From Ficedula albicollis (taxonomy: Eukaryota > Chordata > Aves > Passeriformes > Muscicapidae): a stretch of 64,000 nucleotides of DNA. The DNA lies in NCBI RefSeq assembly GCF_000247815.1, contig NC_021677.1:45668864-45732863 (forward strand), written 5' to 3'. A model generated the notes under the pieces. It was not told the DNA's origin. It did not search any database and saw only the letters and a list, made by a program, of their open reading frames with translations. Position numbers and translations under genes: made by a program. Shown in pieces: positions 49,926 to 62,965 of the stretch (position 1 is the first letter of the stretch; each line of letters begins with the position of its first letter).

Positions 49926-50000
49926 CTGTGCAAATGCAAATGATAAAACTAGCCTATCCCACAGAATGACAGCAGACATAACTAATTAACATTTGCACAG
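49926..50000. promoter_or_regulatory. Inverted repeat with a perfect POU octamer and homeodomain core
   Basis: CTGTGCAAATG (49926-49936) and CATTTGCACAG (49990-50000) are exact 11-bp inverted repeats. Overlapping the left arm is a perfect octamer ATGCAAAT (49934-49941). A homeodomain core CTAATTAA lies just before the right arm. The POU octamer is a known binding site of Oct-family factors. That this element acts as an enhancer is inference. Confidence 0.3.
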
Positions 50001-50851
50001 TCATCTCAATTTCAAAAGTGTGGTGCTTACCAGCATATCCAAAGGGATTTTTAAATAACATTGTTCAATATAAAGGAAGAGCAGCAGAAGTTTAAAAATT
50101 CCTGAAAGTTTGTAAGGGGTCAGACATTCTCAAAAGCAAAGGTGGAAAATATTTTACAGGTAAGCTTTCATTATATAAATATGAGAATCCATCAGAGGAA
50201 TCTCACTGAAGCAATGTGCTAAGAGAAATGAATGGGCTTCGAACACATGGGGAGAAAAAAGTTTATTGTCTACTGGAAATGCCAATCTAACAAGCAAAAA
50301 CTTGTTAGAACAGTTCTTCTAAGTCCTAAATGTAAACAAAAATTAATTGAAAGCATTTCTGTAATACAGTAAAAAGGATCTTTAGTTCATTACTTATCTA
50401 AACAAAGTTTGACTAAAAAACCACTTCTTTTTGTATCAGGCCACAGCTTACCTGCACTGAAAATGCTTTCAACACTTGAATAATAAGGCACAGCATTAAC
50501 TGTTGAATGGGACCCAGGTGTCAATTCCAACAGGGAGGACCAAGTGGCAAGTTAATGAAAGGAATTTTACCTTCAGATGAGCTGAGCTGCTGAATAGCTG
50601 AAGATCAGCAGCTCCAATTACCACCTTGTATGATAGCAAACAACAGAATATGAACTTCTATTTTGAGAGATCAGTTTAATAGTAGCAATTACAAAACTAC
50701 AGTGCAGAATACCTACTTCCCAGCTAACCTTCACTTAAATTCATGTACAGAATATCTTAAAGCTTAAGTAAAGGTTTACTGGCACACTAACCAGACTGGC
50801 TTTGTGAAAACAATGGCTATCTTTCCTAATGCAGAAAATTTAACAACACTG

Positions 50852-50867
50852 CACACACACACACACA
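50852..50867. repeat. (CA)n microsatellite
   Basis: About eight CA units followed by an A run. Confidence 0.9.
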
Positions 50868-52104
50868 AAAAACCCCAATTTTACTGACATATAATCTCAT
50901 ATCTGAAAAGAAACCTTGGAAAATAAACCAAAGTTAACCCAAAACCTTTTGGCTTGAGTTCCCCAGCATCACATGGCAGTGAAAAAGCTTGCATCATTAC
51001 CTTTTTTCATGGTCCAATTATGAATATTTTAGTGCTTCTGCATCTCAGCACTGCAAAAAAGCCACTGTGAAACTCTATCCCTTCACTCTCCATGAGATAG
51101 CTATTCACAAGCCAGGGCATACTTATTTTCATACACTTACTTTCTTCCTTCCCCAGATCAGTGAAGCAGTAAATAGAGAGGGGAAAAAGAGATTCTCTCC
51201 AAACAGCATCAGATCAGTGGTGCAGGAAATAGCAAGCAACTCCCTGCAGGAGCATATGCATTCTTAGCAAATTCTACCAGCAAATGATAATCAGCCAGTT
51301 AATTATATTTAATTGCTCTCTGCATCAAAACAATAAATAATGAGAGAGATCAGTGCTGCTTGTTGGAGATTACAACTTGACATAAATGTGAGAAACACAA
51401 GCAAATGAATAACTCTTCAAAACTGAGTTTTAAAATAAATAAATAAAGGCTGGGTGCAAATTGTATCAATATTGGCCAACACGTATCTACAGAGCCAGAA
51501 ATTTCAGTGTAAAAAAATCCCATTTTTTTCTGACAAAATTGCTGACAATGAATCTGTGTTGAAGACACTTTAGGACACGAATATTTAAGGGAAGGAATAA
51601 ATGTTGTAGGTTGAGTGGAAGAAAGAGAAATGGAGTAGAGAGAATAACCTAAGCAAAGGAAAGATGTTAAAGATGGCAAGTGTTAGGTTCCCAGAACAAG
51701 ATACAAAAGTCCCAGCAGGGATTTACTTGAAAATATATTAGTCAAAGTGTTAGCAAATAGACTGCAGGGGCAACCCTGAGCAGGGAAAGAGCTGGCCCAG
51801 GCCATGCACTGAAATTGTTCTATTCCTGTTTAACAGTCAGTAGCAGGCATGATTGAACCCCACAAAACATAGATTGTTTAATTTATTGCAACGTTACCCT
51901 TGGTTTCTTTGAATAAAATTTAAAGTCAGTTTATTTTTAGTGCTTTTGTTTCAGATTCCATAGTGACAGTGAATTTCTATTGTCGTTGCTCTTGCAGCTG
52001 ACAATCAAACCTGCAGCTGCAGAGAATTTTGCTTCAAATCAGAGAATTACTTCCATTTGCAAACTCTGTATTGTATTACATATTTCTTATTGTCTTCTAT
52101 GCAC

Positions 52105-52131
52105 ATATATATATATATACATATATACACA
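52105..52131. repeat. (TA)n microsatellite
   Basis: An AT-dinucleotide tract interrupted by single C bases. Confidence 0.9.
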
Positions 52132-53547
52132 CTTTAAAATGCAGATTATTATTCATTATTTAGTAAAAAAAATGCATCTTTGAATGAGGGTGCCTTCAAG
52201 TTAAGTCAATGTCGAGAGAAAAAACATAAAATTTCAGAAAACACAACCAGTTATGGTGCTAATAAGGATGACAGCAGTAACTGGTAGAAGTTTCTATGAA
52301 AATCCTTCTTAAAATCTTATGTATTTAAGACTATTTTGAAGAGATAGAAGAAGTAAAGTTTTTACTCGATTACTTTAATTTCCCCAAAGCTAAAGTAAAA
52401 CTTCAGCCAAAATTATTTTACAGGAAAAATTAGGCAGGAAAATGTGACTTTTTAAAGAGAAGTTGAATCATAAGAATTCATTAGAATGCTAAAAATATAT
52501 TTATTTAGAACAAGATTGAAAAAGAACACTTTTTGGATAAAAATCCCATCTTGTTTTTGTGGTGAAGTGAATAGCAAAACAAAACAAAACAAAAAAAAAT
52601 GTGGGGAGGGAAGGCAAAATATGCAACAAAAAATGCACATTGGGAAGAAGAGGTCAGTAATCAATCAGCTACACTTCTCAATGTACCTACAATTGGCAGA
52701 GAAACCTGAGAGAATTAGAGCATTTATGCATGGCATAATAAGGAATAGAAATCGTCTAAAAATAATACGAAAACAAAAAACTAAAGGCAGCCATGCTGCC
52801 TCATTAGAAGATGGAGATTGTAACTGCTAATCTGATGTTATCGTTTTTTGCAACTGCTGCTCTATTTGGAGACATGTTTGAGGTTTTCCTGGTCTCACAG
52901 GTTTGAGTGAAAAGTTTGCAGTATAAAATAAACCATTTTTATATATCCAGCAGGTCCAATTAGCTTGAACCAAAGGGCTTTTAAGAGAAGACAAAGGAGA
53001 TGTCCAAGTCATTGGTATTGAATCTGGTAAATCTGCTGATTTAGGTTTTCTTTCACTGTTCCTTCAGCAACACAGAGATTTAATTTGCCAGTTATGTCCC
53101 AGGCGTTTCAACTCTGTGACATTACATGCAACAGGTTACCAGTGTCTTGGTTTAAAAGAATACTTGGTTCATAATACCGGACTACTTTTTTTTCCCTTCA
53201 CAAATATATAATCTTAGTAATTTATTGGAGAAATACAGGATGAAATTCAAGAGATAGTAGCTGAAGCCAGACAAAGTCTCATTTTAAACTGGGCTTGTAT
53301 TTTCACCAGCAAAAATGAATGATCACTGTAACAGACTACCAAGTGCAGGTGTAGATTCTCCATCTTCTTTGTTGTAATCAAGATCAGATACTCTTTAGAA
53401 AAAGATGGTTCAGTCAGGCCCAAATCACTGCTAAACTCTCTACAAAGGTAAGAGCACAGAAACTACAAGCTCTGTAATCTAATGCAGATTTTTGGCCCTA
53501 AAATATAGGAAACAGAAAAGTTCAGAAAGCAAATTTTTACTTCAAAA

Positions 53548-53579
53548 TTTAAAGCAAATTTGAAAGTATTTGCTTTAAA
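53548..53579. other. Hairpin with perfect 12-bp stem
   Basis: Arms TTTAAAGCAAAT (53548-53559) and ATTTGCTTTAAA (53568-53579) are exact reverse complements around an 8-base loop. The stem is AT-rich and weak in energy. No function is implied. Confidence 0.75.
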
Positions 53580-54510
53580 ATCGTTTCAAATTACAGATTG
53601 ATAGAGTTAAATGTTATTAGTTCAGAAGAGAATAATTTAAAAGCATCCAAACAGTATCAGAGCAGAGCTAATGTTCTAATTTTAGTGAGGCATTAAAATC
53701 TCACAGCATGCCAACCCCACAGCAAGAGTACTTGCAATCATGCAAATTCATGCAGCGTTCACAAAGGAGGAGGAACAATGATCCCTGCTTATGGCTTGGG
53801 TCTCTCGGTTAAGCACTGGGCTTCCAGCTGCTGCATCTCAAACAGGCACACGCTGGGGAGCCAGAAAAATCACATTTTCACTTATGAGAAGGGAGCACAC
53901 GCCTCTGTGCACCTGCTCCTCCCTACTAACCCTGACTACAAAAATAGTGTGGGACTATCCGTGGCACTGACTTTGCATGTCTTTGCATCAATTGTGCTGC
54001 GAGTGTCCAGGAAATAGCAGGGTTAGAGGTGCTGCTTCAACACTCAAAGGGATAACATATCATCAAGTCCAGAATCCAACTTCTGTTTTGCAGTGGTTGC
54101 AATTGTTTCTATCCAGCTCTTTGCATGGGGAATGATCTTTAAATGGTACCCAAGGGCACTAATTGAAACTGGGAAAAAAGTAAGATCTTAACCAGACTCA
54201 GCAAAAGACAAGATGCCACATTTTCCTTTTTTGCTTTTGAATCACCTTCACAATCTACATGTAGAAGATGTCTTTTTCTCCTTCCCTGCACTCTACTGAG
54301 GAGGATGAGAGTGTGAATTGACTTGTAAACTGATCTACTGGTGTGAGGATCTGAAAGAAATAGAAAAAGCAATTTTGAAAGGAGTGAGGCAAGACAGCTA
54401 TCCCAAACTTCAAAAATTTTTAAGGAGACCCAGTAAGATTTGAAAAGATACTGATGTAATAGTTTTTTACTATTTTTTTTTTGTTACTTCTTTTTAAATG
54501 GATTTACTTC

Positions 54511-54692
54511 ACAGCATTATATTATTACTAAGGAAAATAATCTAGATCTCTACACAGTGTGCAAAATTTACTATTATCGCTTAATTCTATTCTATTTTTA
54601 CACAGCATTATATTATTACTAAGGAAAATAATATAGATCTCTACACAGTGTGCAAAATTTACTGCTATCCCTTAATTCTATTCTATTTTTGT
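54511..54692. repeat. 91-bp tandem duplication, two copies
   Basis: Units 54511-54601 and 54602-54692 share ACAGCATTATATTATTAC and differ at about four to six positions. Confidence 0.9.
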
Positions 54693-56192
54693 CTACATGG
54701 GAATAGTCCACTTGCTTTCCAAACTTTAATTAGAATTTAAAACTTTTATTTACCTGAGTTCCTACATTTCTATTAAAGTCCTATCTTTGAAGCCTGCAAT
54801 ACAATCTTGGTTTATGTCTGCACATAAACAGCACTGGTATTTTCTATACTGAACATTTTAGCTCTCCCTATTTTAGAGATGCCACTGAGCAAAGAAAAAC
54901 ATTCAGTATACAGTACAACTTCATCTCTAACGACAAGTATATGCAGCATTATTCACAAGCAAAGAATCCATAGTTATAAATACACTCATCACTACCCTTT
55001 AAAACACTAAAAGAACACAGAAATGTATAAAACCAAGAAAGTAGACTTCATGAATATTGCTAATATTCCTTTAAAATTTCTTAAGATTTGCAGAGCTGGT
55101 ACTTTTTCCAGACCTTCATATTTCTGAAAGCATGTTAAAGCACAATCATTATGCTGCCTCTACTGCAGGTCATTTTATTTGCTGTGAAGCCAGAGTCTTG
55201 GCTAGGAGTCTGGAAGGATGCTTCTGTATAGCAAAACTAGCAAGATTCCGCTGAAGTTTTCCCATGTACTATTTAATCCACAGAATCTACACCAGGGACC
55301 AAAATAGAGCAGTAATGAGAGGTCCCTTTGGGCACCAGATCTGGGACAACACACAGTGAAGAAAGAAGGGGAGGCAAAGGATGAGGTATTTTTACTGCCA
55401 AACTCACACACTGTCAAACATGTGAGAGACCTAGTCTGGCTCTGCCAGCTCTAACCCCAGACCAAGGAGTGTGGGCAAGAAAGGGACAGAGACACCTGAG
55501 ACAGATGGACACAAGCCATCACAGTCCTGTGAGAAACCATGGGATCCCTCCCAGGAGCTGTGCCCCAGCTGAGAAGTCTGGCCAAGAACTGGGTAATCAG
55601 AGCTTGTTGACTTGCAGACAAGAGTAGGTGAATTCAGCAAAGCTGCACCCAGTTCAGGGCTGAGCTGGGGCTTCATTCTGCTTTGTGGACACCTACAGAA
55701 AAGGATACCCACCCTGTGCATATCTTTGCAACCTATTTTTATTGCCTCCAACACTCAAAAAACTGGAGACTTTGGTTTTTGTGTGTACTCAGGATCTCTA
55801 AGTTACAGAAGCCAAGGTACCCATAAACAACCCATTTTTACACACCTTTTCATTAATGTCATATGAATTTCATAGTGAAACTAATCTGATTCCTTAGCCC
55901 TCAACTGCAACAGCCAGTGTATCACAGCACTATGGTGTCTGCATTTTGCCACACTCAGTAACCACATGCCAGTGCTCCCATGTATCTTTTACCATAGCTA
56001 AAGAAATGGCCTACACTGAAATAATTTTTATACAAAACATTTCAGGTTCAGTAAAAATTGTGAGCAAAACAGGAAAACCCTAACACCCTTATGCTGAAAA
56101 GTAGAACTCTTTCAACAGATTATTTGATCATTTCAACACAAATACACTATGACAAGAATCTTGGTAGTTTGCAAGGCTCTTGTTCTTCAGCC

Positions 56193-56760
56193 TTTTGCTC
56201 TTGTTCTTCTCCACAGAACCATCTCCTTCAAAACACCACAGTAATCTGCCTTCAACAAACACTTCCCCAAAGATGTAGGTTCACAGCAGATCAGAAGACA
56301 GAGCTTTAATCAGGAGATCTGGTTTCTAGAGCATACTTGGAATTCAGGAGTCAGCCAGAGCTATTCAATGCAGCATACATATTTGTTTCTTGTTGAAATA
56401 AAACCAGTTCTTCACCCTTTCTACTGGTTTCTAGAGCATACTTGGAATTCAGGAGTTAGCCAGAGCTATTCAATGCAGCATATATATTTGTTTCTTGTTG
56501 AAATATAACCAGTTCTTCACCCTTTCTATTTTGCTCTTGTTCTTCTCCACAGAACCATCTCCTTCAAAACACCACAGTAATCTGCCTTCAACAAACACTT
56601 CCCCAAAGATGTAGGTTCACAGCAGATCAGAAGACAGAGCTTTAATCAGGAGATCTGGTTTCTAGAGCATACTTGGAATTCAGGAGTCAGCCAGAGCTAT
56701 TCAATGCAGCATACATATTTGTTTCTTGTTGAAATAAAACCAGTTCTTCACCCTTTCTAC
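56193..56760. repeat. Nested duplication, 105-bp and 336-bp periods
   Basis: Segment X (127 bp, from 56193) is followed by A (56320-56424) and by a variant B of the same 105-bp segment (56425-56528). X then occurs again from 56529, followed by A again (56656-56760). The two X copies look identical and so do the two A copies. B differs from A at four positions (GTTAGCC, CATATAT, AATATAACC and the final T). There is no transposon signature. Confidence 0.93.
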
Positions 56761-59700
56761 TCATCCTAGTTTCTATAGCACATGTTTGATGGTTTCATAA
56801 AACTTAAAAAGTCATTAGTCATATTAGTTAGTCATAATCAACACCACTTATACTGGTAGTTGCTCAGTAACAATAGCAGTTAATCAACAAATTTGCATAA
56901 CAGTACTCAGTTTGGTATGCATTATATGCACCTGGTGTCCAAAACTAATTTTCCAAGTCAAGGCAATGAATGAATTTCCTAGCATAGTGACATTTATAAA
57001 ACCAGGTTAGTGAAAGCTGCACTGTAAAAATGTTCAGTGGTACAAATTTTGATAAATAGAAGGCTTAAATCAAGTCCCAGCACAGTGTATAGAAGGACAA
57101 GCCCAAATTAATGGGGCAAGTTCTCTCAATAAATGAGGTGTGATTCCATGGCTGATGGGCAGATGTTCAAATATTCCACCTGCTGCTTTGCCAAAAAAAT
57201 AAAATAGCCATGTACTAAGGTTTAATATAAATGTCAGTAGTGCACAGCAAAGCCAAGATCCTGATGAGAAAACAGTTGTCCAAATCCCAGGGTTTTTGTA
57301 ATTAAAAAATCAAAAATCAAAGAAAAAATATTCCTCTCTAAATAGTTAGTATTAACAAAGTTTATATATGTAGAAAAAGTTTCTTCTCATAAACCACAGG
57401 CCCATATTCTTGGCTTACCTCCTTTTAACTGCAAGCCTTAGATCTCATTTTGTTCCCTTGTCTGTATGTATCAAACCACTCATGAAACTGAAAACCAAGA
57501 TGGAGAACTATTAGTCAAGTAAAAAAATTGTCTGTGACATCACAAAGTCAGATTGTTTTAGATGGCTCAAGCCTTTGGTGGCTCAGCCTGCAAAGCAGAG
57601 TGCTGGAAATCATGGAAATATCCATGGTAATATTTTCTATTTTAAAAAAAATCAATAAACAACATTAAGCCCCTCAACACTTGAAACAATGAGAAATCGA
57701 GAAAAAAAGCCAAAACAGTCCAGTAGGAATTGTATTTCACCTACAGTCTAAGGTTATTAGAATGCAGAAGTGTCAATCACAATCTGGAAGGGTTGGGGTT
57801 TATTTTCAAAGTTAAATGGATATTTCATTCCTGAGATGAAAGGTGTCCAAATCTCAGTCATAAGACAAAGTTAGAAACCTATATGCAAATGTGGATGATG
57901 TCCCTAGGAGTGAGTGACAGTTGTGAGACAGCTGCTCACGATCAGTAAGATAAAAGTAATCCAAAGCAGCAGATCAACTGATCAAACCCATCAAATGACA
58001 AAGACCTCAAACTCCTAATGCCCACTCACTTTGACACTTGGAAAATCAGTAACAAATGTGAAAACCTTTCATTTATTTCTAGGTGCTAGTGAAAACACAG
58101 GCTGGGACACCTAGCAGCTTCCAAAGCATCTAAATGTCCAAATCCTTCCTAAGTAATTTCTAAAATGTTACATAATTCTATATCACATGTCTTCAGAACA
58201 GAGCTGTTCATACAGTATCTAGCCCAAGGGCAGCTCACATATGCTTGGTTCAGACAGCTGTGTAACACTGAAACAAATGAAGTTAATTACAGTGATGAAC
58301 TAAATAACACAATATGCCTTCTGACAAAGCTATTCTTCCCCTCTTTGCTGGCCTGCCCTATTTATGTTCACAGGAAATTTGCCTACTGTGGGACTGAAGC
58401 ACCTGAATGCCATCAAAGCCAGTGGCAGACTGTAAGCAAATTACCACAACCCGCTTCTTTGGGGAGAGAGCCTCTGGAAACAACCCGACTGAAGCTCTCC
58501 AGTGAGATGCAGTCTGAACTTTCATCATCAGCTCCCTGCTGTTTTCATCTTTTTTTGCCTGTGGGTCTTATCTTTCTTCTTTATTTCCTCTTAAATTTTG
58601 ACCAGTGCTCTGGTTTTCAAAGCAGTTTACATTCTTAAATAAAAGCTGTGCAAAAGATAATAAATTCTTAACAGACATTGTCTTAATATTTGCAGGAATA
58701 ACACCAATAATCCTAGTGATTATTGGGAACTGGAGCAGAACCTCAGAAACATCATGAGGAATTCAGCTTATTGGAGGTTATGCCTTACCTTTTCAGCCAT
58801 TAGTATCTTCGTCTTCTGGTTACCCCTCACCTTTTTATCTGGTGGTGTGTTCAACCTCTTCATTTTTACTGTTATTCTAGATCCTAGTCTTTCAAAATGA
58901 CATGAATAGTTTTATTTCTTCCTTCAATTACAATAATTTTCACTCTGTGGTCAGAATGGTCTTCATTAACTCAGCACAGCACTGGTTTTCTATAGGCAAT
59001 TATTTTTTTCCCCTTCTGTGCTCCCTAGCAACTTATTGCAGGCTAACTTTAAAGGTGTTACAAGCAAAAAGTAGACTGTAAATTAGGAGTTTGCCAGGTC
59101 TCATAGACAACCATCATAGCAGGCAAGTAACTGAACAAAGGGCTCTAGCTGTTGTCTCTGGCAGTGTCTCTCATCCCCTCTCTACTTCTGCCTGCTCATT
59201 TTAGTCTTGCTTTCAGCAGGAAGTAACCCAGCTCTGTGGAGCTCCATTGTCTAGTGACAATGGCAAACGTTTGGGCAACGGCAGCTGCTGAATGTAGCAG
59301 GGAGGAGTTTCTAAAGAGATATGGCTGCAATATGCTCCACTTCTCTTCTTTTTCCTGTTATTTTGACATTAGAAGAGCACATTCATCAAATTCCTTACTC
59401 CAGGTGCCTCCAATGCTGCCAATGACAGCAACTTTATTCCATGGTAATCCAAAGTCTCATCTTTACCCCTCTGTTAGCATCCATCACACACAAACCAGTT
59501 GTAGCACAGCATGTTTTTGTTTCAATGCACCACCCAATGTATAGATACCAACATCCTTTCATCTTACACTGGAAGCAGCTTAGGGCTAGCTGTCCTATTA
59601 ATCTTCTTACAGTTGTATTATTTTTGATGCTCTAACTTATGAGGAAATCACACAGTCATTACAGTGATATTGATACACACACAAGACATGCCCACTTACA

Positions 59701-61548
59701 TATGCATTCCTGGGAAGAAACATTTTGTGGAATTTGTGAAATAGAACACGGATATAGAAAGATGTTACTTTTGGGATGAAGAGAATCAGACTGAAACTCA
59801 TGTATTCACTATGGAATTGGAATGCCACTATAAAGCTGCAGAATTAGAGATTTGATTAGATACTGTTGGGCCCCTCTGTTAGAATTTGGGCAATCTATGG
59901 ACCAAGGCTCCTCCCTTCTGGCTCAAAGCCATTTAGATACTTTGCACTTTTAAAAAGAGGTCATTAAGATCTGCACCTAAGTATTAGGAGAGCAGTTTTT
60001 TACACATCAGACTAGTGCCCATCTCACAAGGCTAATATCTATTTCAAGGTTCCTTTTCTGTGGCATTCTGGGGGAAAATAGAAATTCCACACTCTAATTT
60101 TCACTAGAATGCAAAGCCTGCTAGGTAGTATAATCTCAATAACACTTACTTAGCTCAGGAGTAGCTGAAAAGTTACAGCACTACAATATTGTAGCTATGA
60201 GGCTAAAATATTTTCCATCTGGAAATGTAATTGCATTCAAAATGAAGATGCAACTGGTGCTGTTCAATAAAAAACAATCCTTCCCCAAAATATGGCTCAA
60301 ATTAAAACTAGATCTGTTGCAAGTCTTTCTATCTGTTCAACAGAACAAACACTACAGATATGCTATGGCCCAAGTGCAAAAAAAGAAGGAAAAACATAGA
60401 GCATTTTTTGAATCTCATCAACATAGAATTTAAATCCTGTCAGAGTCCCTCTCTAAGACAAACTAGGTTATGTTATCCTTAATTATATTTTAATGTCTAA
60501 GATGGATTTTAAAGCTCTAAATTACTTTCTTCCCCTTTAGGTTCAGCATCTCAATTTCTGTAAACTGGCATAAGCCTTAGCAAAGGCTGTGCCAGCCTTT
60601 ACAGCTGAAAATCAAATTTATAATTTTTCAGGATTCCAAGAAACAGTGCTTTTTGGTTTTGCTTCAAAGGCACAACAGAAGGCTCAGCAAATGGGGAAGT
60701 CAGCCACAGTGTCACGTGTTGAAGTCACAACTCAGTATTATTTGTGCAATAGGGAATGTGAAAGATGAGGTCAAAGAGTCCCCAGCACACTTGTCAACAG
60801 AGAAAGCTCAGTTCTCTGAAGGAAAGGGCAACTATTGAACTCCATTGCACCAAGCTTTTCTCCTAAATAGCAAGCCCTGTGAGGAAAAGGAGTTTAAAAC
60901 TGCACTTGACAGCAGGAATAGCAACAGTAGTATGAGGTTTTCCTATATAGACCATATAAAGCTGTGAGAAAAAGTCAGAAGTCAAAATACATTGAAAAAA
61001 TGTTGTGTGTTTTCTCTATGCTTCAGGATACAGGTTTTTGTTTACACTGTATTTGACCTTATGAATGTTTTCAGTTGCCTGAGAGCAAAAATAGCCGTGT
61101 TTACTTGAGCAAACAAACCATGAAAATTATTATGTTGAAATGAAAAATTCACTCAGCAGTTGGCTCCTTGGCAGTAGCAACTCTGATCTAACTTGCTGCT
61201 AGCAGCAAAACCTAAACAAGGTAAAAATATTACTGACATACTTCACCAAAGTACATTTCAAAAGTTGTTAAAGTTGTCATACATACCTTGTGCAGATGTG
61301 ATCAGATATGACCAGTGAACTCCAAAGCAGGAATAAATCCCGTCTAGGTTTTATAAATGCTAGTGAGAATAAAAACATAAAAACAAAACAAGCAAACAAC
61401 TGTTAAAATAATCCATATGCCATCCTTTCCACTCTCAGAAACAAAGTACTACTGTGGCTGCCTGACACAGATAGGAGTCAGTAAGCCAAGCTAAGAAGAA
61501 TGAGGGGTGACTTGCCAAGTTTCTTTATCAAATTGCATGAAGCAACAG

Positions 61549-61592
61549 AAAGATAAAACTGTACGCTTGTCAACGCTTACGGTTTTATCTTT
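61549..61592. other. Compact 18-pair hairpin
   Basis: Arm AAAGATAAAACTGTACGC (61549-61566) pairs with GCTTACGGTTTTATCTTT (61575-61592) across an 8-base loop. There are 16 Watson-Crick pairs, one G-T and one mismatch. CG dinucleotides, rare elsewhere here, occur in both arms. It is shorter than a typical pre-miRNA and I know no family for it. Confidence 0.75.
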
Positions 61593-62084
61593 AATCTTGA
61601 GATGTGTTACTGGAGCAGAACAAGACAGATCCCCTAACTAGGCTGCTTCCAGGAAACCCTGGCACTGGACCACCAGCACTGTGGGACATAGCTTGAGTGG
61701 AAGGCAGGTCTCTTCTCACATCTATCATCTTCTGTTCACAGTCTCACAACTGACAGGCTAGAAGAAGGCTTTGCCAAGTTTCTGAACATACTTTTAAAAC
61801 AGAATGTAAGCAGCAAATACACAAGTCACTTAAAGAAATCTTGAATGTGATTTTCCCCAGTCTATGTTGTCTTTTTTCTTACCAAGCTTTTAGATAAAAA
61901 CTCTGCACAAGAAAAAACATTGTCTATCTCCAAAGTCCCCAGTTCACCTAAGTTTCTATACTTTTTAGCACTACAATACTTCTCCTTTCCCCCATTCCTG
62001 CTTTTATCCTTACAGAACTTTTTGTCTTCACTACATTCTCCAAATTTCAGTCATCTGCAGATATATAGAATAGATCTATAGAGC

Positions 62085-62238
62085 CAGCTGATCTGATGTG
62101 TGGACACCCTCTCTAGCCATGTCACTGCCCAGATTTATTTGATCAAGTATTTTAATGGTGGCAGCTGATCTGATGTGTGGACACCCTCTCTAGTCATGTC
62201 ACTGCCCAGATTTATTTGATCAAGCATTTTAATGGTGA
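62085..62238. repeat. 77-bp tandem duplication, two copies
   Basis: Units 62085-62161 and 62162-62238 share CAGCTGATCTGATGTGTGG and differ at about three positions. Confidence 0.92.
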
Positions 62239-62933
62239 TCCATTCCAAACAAAACACTGCTGATAAACAGATCTGCCAATTACTCATTTCTTACCCCATT
62301 CTATAACTTTAGACAGAACTGGGTAGAAAATTGCAAAATAACAGGGAAATTTAATAAGTTGTGCAAATTTCCATGCAAAATACAGGAATTTTCAACATTT
62401 TCTATAGTGCCACTTTAGCTGAATCTTTCAGACATCATTTTCAAGGAACAAAATTTAACATAGAGCATTCAGTAACATGTTAAAAATGTGATTCTTTGTA
62501 TTATAAGACCTCAAAAAGAACTCTTGACCTTTTCTCTTAAAAAAAAAGTACCAGAACATTTACACTCTTATTTAAGATAGTCTAACATTTATTTTCTAAT
62601 TTATGATTTTTTTTAATATCTAAGGTTAACAATAGGAATAATTTTCCATTTATTACAGACTAATACATTGGTTATTAGCACAAGGAAGAGTAAGATATCT
62701 CACTCAATACAGGTATATCCAAACCTGACCCTGCTAAGAGGAAATGATAAAAACTTTGCTTTTACTGGTGCAGTAAATGTGTGCAACTGCTGTAAAGCAA
62801 TTAATCAGAGGCTGTAGCTGGCAGTCAGCAAGAAGAAAATGGTCTCAGGAATGGAATAAAATGCAGTGAGTACTCAGTATATACATTGCATTTACAAAGA
62901 CAGCTGTTAATAATTTTGTATTGAAGATATATT

Positions 62934-62965
62934 TAACTATATATATACAGCTATATATATAGTTA
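62934..62965. other. AT-rich perfect 14-bp palindrome
   Basis: TAACTATATATATA (62934-62947) and TATATATATAGTTA (62952-62965) are exact reverse complements around CAGC. More TA dinucleotides follow. Such palindromes can extrude as cruciforms and are often polymorphic. Confidence 0.85.

Larger units (their letters stand above)
49265..56192. other. Non-coding DNA, no gene seen
   Basis: Unique AT-rich DNA. It holds an inverted repeat with an octamer site (49926-50000), short CA and TA microsatellites, a hairpin at 53548 and a 91-bp tandem pair at 54511. Positions 55300-55640 and 53760-54010 are somewhat GC-richer without recognisable identity. Confidence 0.6.

Noticed and set aside
52486..52830. 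114-residue lysine-rich frame
   Set aside because: Composition follows A-rich DNA, including an AAAAC run. No domain is visible.
59236..59544. 102-residue frame starting in a GC-richer segment
   Set aside because: The start region looks slightly protein-like, but no family is recognised and no splice or promoter context supports it.
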